From Pseudomonas parakoreensis (GTDB lineage: Bacteria > Pseudomonadota > Gammaproteobacteria > Pseudomonadales > Pseudomonadaceae), in NCBI RefSeq assembly GCF_021602155.1, contig NZ_BQHY01000015.1, forward strand, positions 62,001 to 126,000: DNA of 64,000 bases, in the 5' to 3' direction. Shown piece after piece: positions 58,597 to 64,000 of the stretch; within the stretch, counting starts at the first letter, position 1; each line of letters opens with the position of its first letter. The translations under genes were made by a program, and so were the position numbers. The notes beneath the pieces are model-generated. The model was not told where the DNA came from and ran no database searches. It saw nothing but the letters and a program-made list of their open reading frames with translations.

Positions 58597-61562
58597 TTGA
58601 GACACTTGCCTTTCGAACTCACGCTCGAACAGTCGATCACTTGGGGCGAGAGCAGATAGCTGACTGCCCAACTGCTATTTCAGAGTTGTGGAAAAACGCC
58701 TATGACGCTTACGCTAGAAACGTAGCGCTTCATATTTTCGATGATCCAGAACCAGTAGCTGCCATCTTCGATGACGGGCACGGTATGAATTATGAGGATT
58801 TCATAAATCGTTGGCTCGTGGTAGGTACAGATTCAAAATATAATAAAAATACTTCAGATGATGATGACCGTGACGGATTGGCAAGGAGAACAAAGCAGGG
58901 GCAAAAAGGTATTGGTCGCTTATCATCAGCTAATATTGGTCCTCTGCTTTTAATTGTTAGCAAGAGAAAAAATAGCGGGTTTGTCGCTGCGCTTATCGAC
59001 TGGCGTATATTCGAAAATCCATATTTGGTTTTGTCAGATATCGAAGTTCCAGTTACTCAGTTTTCTGATAGGTCGGAACTTTTCAAGTTGCTTCCTCGTT
59101 TATTTGATCGTTTAACCGATAATGTGTGGGGTAGTCCTGCTGACGAAAGGCGTGCTGATCGGTTGAAGTTGGCTTGGGAAACGTATGATAAAGTTATACT
59201 TGAAGCCGATCAAACTGCAGAAAAGCCATCTGAGCTTATTGCAAGAACTATAATAAATGCGCGGTTCGAAGAGCGACATTTTCACCCGTGGTCTGTTTGG
59301 AGAGGGGAGAAAGAACACGGAACAGCCCTAGTTGTATCTGACATAAATTATGACCTGCGTGCACAGTTGCCCTCAATTCAGCTAGATGCCAATGTTAAGA
59401 TTATTCGGCAAGCATTTTTCGCAACTCTCTCCGCGTTTACTGACCCCTATGTCGAGGCGGGAACTAGCGAATTTAATGCATTTGATCCTGATTTCGCTTA
59501 CGAAGTTAGAACCTGGGTTAATGATGTATCCCTTGCTATCGTCGAGGATGACCGAGAGTCGTTAAATCGTAGTGTTACAGATGAAATGGAACACGTTCTG
59601 TCAGGGAATATCGATGAAGAAGGTGTTTTCCGAGGGCAGGTAAAAGCATTTGGCGAATGGAGAAAACTTGGTTCAGATTACGAAATATATCCGCCGAAAG
59701 ATCTAACCATACCCAAGGGGCCAACTACGTTCATTGGGCCCTTCGGCCTGCACATTGCGACCTTTGAGCAAACTCGAGTTAACTCCACTTTGTCAGATGC
59801 AGATTTTACTCGTTTCGATGGACTAGCTAAGCAACATAGCGGTTTTTTAATTTTTCGTAACGGATTGCGAGTTTTGCCTTACGGTCGTGAGGTAAACGAT
59901 TTTTTTGAAATCGAGAAACAAAGAAGTATTAACGCAGGTCGGGAGTATTGGAACGCAAGGCGTATGTTTGGTCGGATTGCGATATCAAGGGAACTAAATC
60001 CTAATTTGCGTGATAAAGCTGGGCGTGAAGGATTTATTGATAATCGAGCAACAAAGGTATTGCGTGAAGTCGTTAAGAATATTCTTAAGCGCGCGGCCTA
60101 TGAGTATTTCGGAAGCAGCTCTAATTTGAGGAAGGAGTTGCTTCCTGATATCCAAGCACAAAACGAAAGAGAAAAGGCTGAAGAGCAGCGTAAAGAGCTT
60201 GCAAAGAATAACGCAAAAAAATTTCGCGCAAGATTTAAAAAGAACTATCCGTTGATGGATCAATTATTTAATGAAACAAAGGATGTGGTTGACGAGACCG
60301 TAATCAGAGATGAGCAGGGACTTGAGGAAGCTCAAACGTTGATTAGTGATCTTAGTAATCGGTTACTAGATTTACGGATTTCTGGTGCACCAGCAAAACT
60401 TGGTGCAGTTGAGGACGATTATCGCGCTTTTCGATCAATGTATGCTGAGGTACAAGATCGAATTCGAACCTTAGAGCAACGGCGAGCTAGTGCTATTGAA
60501 GAGGTTAAGCCCTCTAAGCCTGAAGAAATTGTGCAGAAACAACTAAGTAGCCATGCGAGTCGTTTACAGGCTAGATTACGCTTCTGGCGTAAGTCGATAG
60601 ATGATATGCAGAACGCTGAAAGAAGTCGTGTTTCTACACTTTTTGAAGAGCGGAATAAAATTTTTCACCATCAGACCATGCCGCTTGTCGCTCAGGTTCG
60701 TGAAGGACGATTGGGACTTGATGAGGCCTTGGAACAGATGAAGTCTCTTTATGCAAGATTGGATTCGGACAATACGGAAACTTTTGAGTCCTACCTAGAT
60801 GCTCTCGAGTTAATGAGTGAAAATATAAATATAGAATTAATCGCTCGGCAAGGGACTGCGGATAATATTGCATTGCGTGATGATCTGAATCGACTAAACC
60901 AAGTTGCTCAGCTCGGTGTGACTGTTGAGATTTTGGGGCACGAGTTAAATGCTAATGAGCGAATGATAAGAGAAGGAATTCGACAGATACGTCAATCGGG
61001 AGAACCGCCAGGCACAAATCTAGTCATTGAAGGGTTTGATGCTCTGAGTCAACAACTTGAGTTTCTTTCTCCACTGAAAGTCTCAGGTAATCGTGTGCGT
61101 AGGCAGATTTCAGGCAAGGAAATCGAAGAGTATCTTGTCAATTTTTTTAGATCTGTAATTCGAAATCGAGAAGTAAAAATACACGCATCAAAAGCTTTTC
61201 ACGATTTTTTTATTTATGAGCAGCCTTCTCGTCTGTATCCGGTTTTTGTCAATCTGGTAAATAATAGTATTTACTGGTTGGTTAGTTCGCAAACGCCCGA
61301 GCCAGAGGTCTATCTTTCCGTTGAAGATAAAAAAATCATTGTGTCTGATAATGGGCCTGGTGTTAATCCGGTAGATCAAGAAAGCTTGTTTAAGATGTTT
61401 TTTACACGTAAAACAAGTGGCGGTAGGGGTATTGGTCTTTATCTCTGTAGAGTAAATCTAATCGCAGGTGGTCATTCGATTGAATATGCGGTGGATAAAA
61501 AATTTCAACCGTTGAGTGGTGCAAATTTCGTAATTAACTTGAGGGGCGCTGATTTTGGCTGA
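58593..61562 (+). CDS. Double GHKL ATPase: MORC-like N-terminus and histidine-kinase-like C-terminus
   Basis: A 989-aa protein. Residues 1-250 look like a MORC/Hsp90-type ATPase: N-box ELWKNAYDA (31-39), G1 DDGHGM (60-65), G2 GQKGIGRLSS (103-112). The middle (about 500-720) is charged and probably coiled-coil. The end resembles a kinase core: H-box-like ILGHELNANERM with candidate phospho-acceptor H783, N-box NLVNNS (887-892), SDNGPG (918-923) and GGRGIGL (943-949). No membrane helix, so it is cytoplasmic. Prokaryotic MORC/MutL-like ATPases are known beside restriction-modification genes. It overlaps the methyltransferase by four bases and the next gene by eight. Role: inference. Confidence 0.85.
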   Translation: MIETLAFRTHARTVDHLGREQIADCPTAISELWKNAYDAYARNVALHIFDDPEPVAAIFDDGHGMNYEDFINRWLVVGTDSKYNKNTSDDDDRDGLARRTKQGQKGIGRLSSANIGPLLLIVSKRKNSGFVAALIDWRIFENPYLVLSDIEVPVTQFSDRSELFKLLPRLFDRLTDNVWGSPADERRADRLKLAWETYDKVILEADQTAEKPSELIARTIINARFEERHFHPWSVWRGEKEHGTALVVSDINYDLRAQLPSIQLDANVKIIRQAFFATLSAFTDPYVEAGTSEFNAFDPDFAYEVRTWVNDVSLAIVEDDRESLNRSVTDEMEHVLSGNIDEEGVFRGQVKAFGEWRKLGSDYEIYPPKDLTIPKGPTTFIGPFGLHIATFEQTRVNSTLSDADFTRFDGLAKQHSGFLIFRNGLRVLPYGREVNDFFEIEKQRSINAGREYWNARRMFGRIAISRELNPNLRDKAGREGFIDNRATKVLREVVKNILKRAAYEYFGSSSNLRKELLPDIQAQNEREKAEEQRKELAKNNAKKFRARFKKNYPLMDQLFNETKDVVDETVIRDEQGLEEAQTLISDLSNRLLDLRISGAPAKLGAVEDDYRAFRSMYAEVQDRIRTLEQRRASAIEEVKPSKPEEIVQKQLSSHASRLQARLRFWRKSIDDMQNAERSRVSTLFEERNKIFHHQTMPLVAQVREGRLGLDEALEQMKSLYARLDSDNTETFESYLDALELMSENINIELIARQGTADNIALRDDLNRLNQVAQLGVTVEILGHELNANERMIREGIRQIRQSGEPPGTNLVIEGFDALSQQLEFLSPLKVSGNRVRRQISGKEIEEYLVNFFRSVIRNREVKIHASKAFHDFFIYEQPSRLYPVFVNLVNNSIYWLVSSQTPEPEVYLSVEDKKIIVSDNGPGVNPVDQESLFKMFFTRKTSGGRGIGLYLCRVNLIAGGHSIEYAVDKKFQPLSGANFVINLRGADFG

Positions 61563-63447
61563 AGTAATGACTTTTAACGATTTGGTTCGTGAAGCTTTTA
61601 TTAAACCACTTCGCTCCGTTCTTATTGTTGATGATCAGTATCCTACATGGGAAGAGATCTTTAACTCCAGAATTACCGGTGATAAACACTCCTCAGGTAT
61701 AGAGGCTAAATCATCAAGAAAAACATGGGTCAATTCGGCTGTTGCCGGTGAAGTTTATGGGTTGATCAACGAGTTTCGGACTCAAAAACCCGGCTTTATC
61801 ATCGATATTCATGATGGTGTTTCGGAGAATCCCACAAGTGAATCAGCTGGCAATGAAACTCCTCGTGAATTAGCCAATCATCTGCATCAGTCAGATTTGC
61901 TTATATTGGACTATAATTTGGAGGGTGCGGAAGCTGGGCTTGGTGGAGATATGGCTCGTCAGATACTCGCATCAGTTTTAGATAATCGTCATTTTAATTT
62001 GGTTGTTATTCATACGAGTGAAGATCTTGAAACGACTATGCACCAATGCCTAATCTCACTGATGAATAGTATCTCGTCAAGCTTTTCTGAAGAGTGTACA
62101 GTCGCACTTGATAAATTAGACGATTTAATTTCTGAGAAAGAAGATTTTGGGGATTTTGATCGAGGGGAGATATTAGAGAAAATCGATATGGCCTCTTATT
62201 TAGAATTAAGGAGGTCGGAGCAGGACTTTAAATCAGCTCTCGGAAAATTTATGCAGTCCGCTGCGCCTTTCATAGAGCTTAGTGAATGGGCTAAAGCGCT
62301 AGAATTGGATCAGAAAGCAAAGAAATGTTTTTTTTATTGGGCAATACGTGCTTTCGAAAAAAAATATCAGAATGATTTTACAAAAAAGCCACCTGTCGGA
62401 TTGGTTTGGAAAATTTCTGAAGAATCCAGGTGGTTGCGGGCTGCTAGAGGTTTCGTATGTTTTGTTAAAAAAGGTCCAGAAAACCTCCTGGCCGTGCTTG
62501 AAAACGCAATTGTAGACTGGAAACCTACACCATCACGGTTACTTTCGGCTAAGTACCGAGATGAAGTAAGCCAAATGGGAGTTGAAATTGAGGACCAATC
62601 TTTAAAGCAAACACATGCATTTGCTAAATTTTATGACCTAATACTGAATTCCGGAGGTTCAGATCTTCCAGTTGAGCAAGTTAATATTATACGGCGCCAT
62701 AAGCTAAAAAATCACGTTTCACGCCAATCCGAAATGCTATCTTTTATGGTAGAGGAAAGCATTGCGAATTTTGGCCAGAAAATTTATGACGTTGATAAGT
62801 CTGCTGGGTTTGTTTTTAAGACTCATTATGGGGTGGATCTAGATAATGAGAATGATAAGAGGACTGCCATAAGTCAATATAATCGCTATATATGCTGTCT
62901 CCCGTCGAGAACTGAAGATTCTAATTCTGCTAGTTTCGATCAGTTGGATAGTGGGCACGTTTTCAAACTCGACGAGACTTGGTGGGTTTGCGCTACGCCC
63001 GCGTGCGACTTACAACCTGGTCAGAGCACTATAGCTTTCAAAAGTGGTAATGACGCGAGTCTAAGGCCCTTCACTGCAATAAGACTTCATGCGGTGACCA
63101 ATTTGGCTGAATTAACGGATCGACACATTAATAGCGGATCTTATTGTTACGTGGAGTTTGGAGGAAAAATATTGGGTTTGGGATTGAAGTCTCCAAAAGA
63201 GGATTCAAACAATCCTGCAATTCAAAAAGTAGAATGGCGGGCATTTATTGCTCAGCGTGGGGGCGTTATAGAGAGCGGTAGGCTTAATTTATTAGAGCTT
63301 CAACTTGAGCTCGACGGCTTAAAGATAAAAAGCGATACAAAAGAAGTTCAGGTTGTTGCAAAATTACGATATGAGTATGCTTTGAACTATATTCAGCGTA
63401 TTGGTACAAGTGTGAGTCGTATTGGGCTTGGGTATGTGGCTACGTAA
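61555..63447 (+). CDS. Protein with atypical receiver domain and unknown C-terminal region
   Basis: A 630-aa protein. Residues 18-160 look like a response-regulator receiver: SVLIVDDQYP with D26-D27, candidate phospho-acceptor D119 in LLILDYNLEG, and T154 in VVIHTSE. About 50 extra residues lie between the acidic pair and D119, and the usual lysine after the Thr is not seen. Residues 170-430 are helical; the last 200 include WVCATPACDLQPG (C479, C484). No nuclease motif is clear. TTG start at 61555 with GAGGGG eight bases before; ATG 61567 is an alternative. Last gene of the cassette, the likely partner of the kinase-like protein. Confidence 0.8.
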   Translation: MAEVMTFNDLVREAFIKPLRSVLIVDDQYPTWEEIFNSRITGDKHSSGIEAKSSRKTWVNSAVAGEVYGLINEFRTQKPGFIIDIHDGVSENPTSESAGNETPRELANHLHQSDLLILDYNLEGAEAGLGGDMARQILASVLDNRHFNLVVIHTSEDLETTMHQCLISLMNSISSSFSEECTVALDKLDDLISEKEDFGDFDRGEILEKIDMASYLELRRSEQDFKSALGKFMQSAAPFIELSEWAKALELDQKAKKCFFYWAIRAFEKKYQNDFTKKPPVGLVWKISEESRWLRAARGFVCFVKKGPENLLAVLENAIVDWKPTPSRLLSAKYRDEVSQMGVEIEDQSLKQTHAFAKFYDLILNSGGSDLPVEQVNIIRRHKLKNHVSRQSEMLSFMVEESIANFGQKIYDVDKSAGFVFKTHYGVDLDNENDKRTAISQYNRYICCLPSRTEDSNSASFDQLDSGHVFKLDETWWVCATPACDLQPGQSTIAFKSGNDASLRPFTAIRLHAVTNLAELTDRHINSGSYCYVEFGGKILGLGLKSPKEDSNNPAIQKVEWRAFIAQRGGVIESGRLNLLELQLELDGLKIKSDTKEVQVVAKLRYEYALNYIQRIGTSVSRIGLGYVAT

Positions 63448-63570
63448 TATGGCTTTCGCTTCTTGAGTGTGGTTTTTGCAAAGTAATTTTCCTTTCGTTG
63501 TGGGTAGGGCGAGATGTTTTAAACTTTACCCTTTCATATACCGAGGTGTATCGTATTCGCCCTTTACGGG

Positions 63571-63589
63571 TCTGCGGGCCCGCCGCAGA
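63571..63589. promoter_or_regulatory. Palindrome upstream of the multicopper oxidase gene
   Basis: A perfect 7-bp inverted repeat (TCTGCGG 63571-63577, CCGCAGA 63583-63589) with a 5-base centre lies 21 bases before the start codon. It could be an operator or an RNA hairpin near the ribosome site; nothing shows which. Confidence 0.4.
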
Positions 63590-63609
63590 TACGTGAGGTA
63601 GTTGAGTTC

Positions 63610-64000
63610 ATGTCCTTTACCCGTCGCCAAATCCTCGGTGGCCTGGCCGGTCTTGTTGTCGTTGGTGTCGGAGCGGGAGGCGCGTCGCGTTACTGGCTGG
63701 GCAAGATGGCCGACGCCGACGCGGGGCATGACTATGAGCTGATCGCGGCGCCGCTGGACGTTGAGCTGGTGCCGGGACACAAGACCGAGGCGTGGGCGTT
63801 CGGCCCGTCGGCACCGGGCACCGAGTTGCGCGTGCGTCAGGGCGAGTGGCTGCGGGTACGGTTCATCAACCACCTGCCGGTGGCGACCACCATTCACTGG
63901 CACGGCATCCGTTTGCCGCTGGAGATGGACGGCGTACCGTACGTCTCGCAATTGCCGGTGCTGCCCGGTGAATACTTCGATTACAAATTCCGCGTGCCGG
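63610..64000 (+). CDS. Multicopper oxidase, Tat-exported (partial, CumA-like)
   Basis: The first 130 residues of a multicopper oxidase that runs off the window. A twin-arginine signal (SFTRRQILGGLAGLVVVGVG) leads to periplasmic export. The first copper-site motif is seen as IHWHGIRLP (trinuclear centre His-x-His). In P. aeruginosa, from memory, guaA is followed by a metallo-oxidoreductase of this kind; P. putida CumA, linked to Mn(II) oxidation, is related. Copper sites T1 and the rest lie outside the window. Confidence 0.85.
   Translation, partial: MSFTRRQILGGLAGLVVVGVGAGGASRYWLGKMADADAGHDYELIAAPLDVELVPGHKTEAWAFGPSAPGTELRVRQGEWLRVRFINHLPVATTIHWHGIRLPLEMDGVPYVSQLPVLPGEYFDYKFRVP

Noticed and set aside
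61555-63447. Restriction endonuclease (PD-(D/E)xK, HNH or PLD) in the third cassette protein
   Set aside because: I looked for these motifs by eye and found no convincing spacing of catalytic residues; a distant fold cannot be excluded without a profile search.
57075-63609. Direct repeats or an attachment site bordering the cassette
   Set aside because: Only a 7-base match (GTGTGGT) is shared by the two edges, which is expected by chance; no integrase is present.

Overview
The window is chromosomal DNA of a Pseudomonas, most likely of the P. fluorescens group. The evidence is gene content and order (cyoABCDE; queA-tgt-yajC-secDF; iscRSUA-hscBA-fdx-iscX-ndk-rlmN-pilW-rodZ-ispG-hisS-yfgM-bamB-der; leuA, M23 peptidase, xseA; guaBA followed by a multicopper oxidase), the GC-rich codon use, and eight paired REP elements of two Pseudomonas-like sequence families. 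Species assignment is inference.

Layout. 1-3954: end of cyoA and cyoBCDE, the cytochrome bo3 quinol oxidase and its heme O synthase. 4123-5623: a decayed antitoxin remnant, a RidA-family gene and a conserved unknown gene. 5743-11179: a two-component system on the minus strand, divergent from an exported methionine sulfoxide repair set (Tat-exported MsrB, DipZ, exported MsrA). 11181-19951: an accessory stretch with a GNAT acetyltransferase, a LysR regulator beside an ArgD-like aminotransferase, a YefM antitoxin remnant, a PhoD-like phosphatase, two paralogous small membrane proteins and several unknown genes. 20146-25769: tRNA-Leu(CAA) and queA-tgt-yajC-secD-secF. 25891-29195: a glycine-zipper protein, suhB, trmJ and cysE. 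29370-35013: the whole isc operon behind an IscR-type operator. 35102-44383: ndk to der, a housekeeping run for ribosome modification, isoprenoids, histidyl-tRNA and outer membrane assembly. 44631-46558: methionine aminotransferase and a nitrilase-family amidase that fit methionine salvage. 46702-53665: leuA with a Leu-rich leader peptide, an M23 peptidase, xseA, a LysR/TSUP exporter divergon with a clean T-N11-A palindrome, and a zinc-ribbon unknown. 53861-57008: guaB and guaA with a near-consensus sigma70 promoter.

The most unusual part is 57451-63447. Three overlapping, visibly AT-rich genes sit between guaA and a Tat-exported multicopper oxidase, two genes I recall as direct neighbours in P. 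aeruginosa. They encode a C5-cytosine DNA methyltransferase, a 989-residue protein with a MORC/Hsp90-like GHKL ATPase at the N-terminus and a histidine-kinase-like H-box plus second GHKL domain at the C-terminus, and a 630-residue protein with an atypical receiver domain and an unrecognised C-terminal part. I read this as a candidate restriction- or defence-type system in which DNA methylation is coupled to a two-component-like switch. No restriction nuclease motif, integrase or transposase is visible in it.
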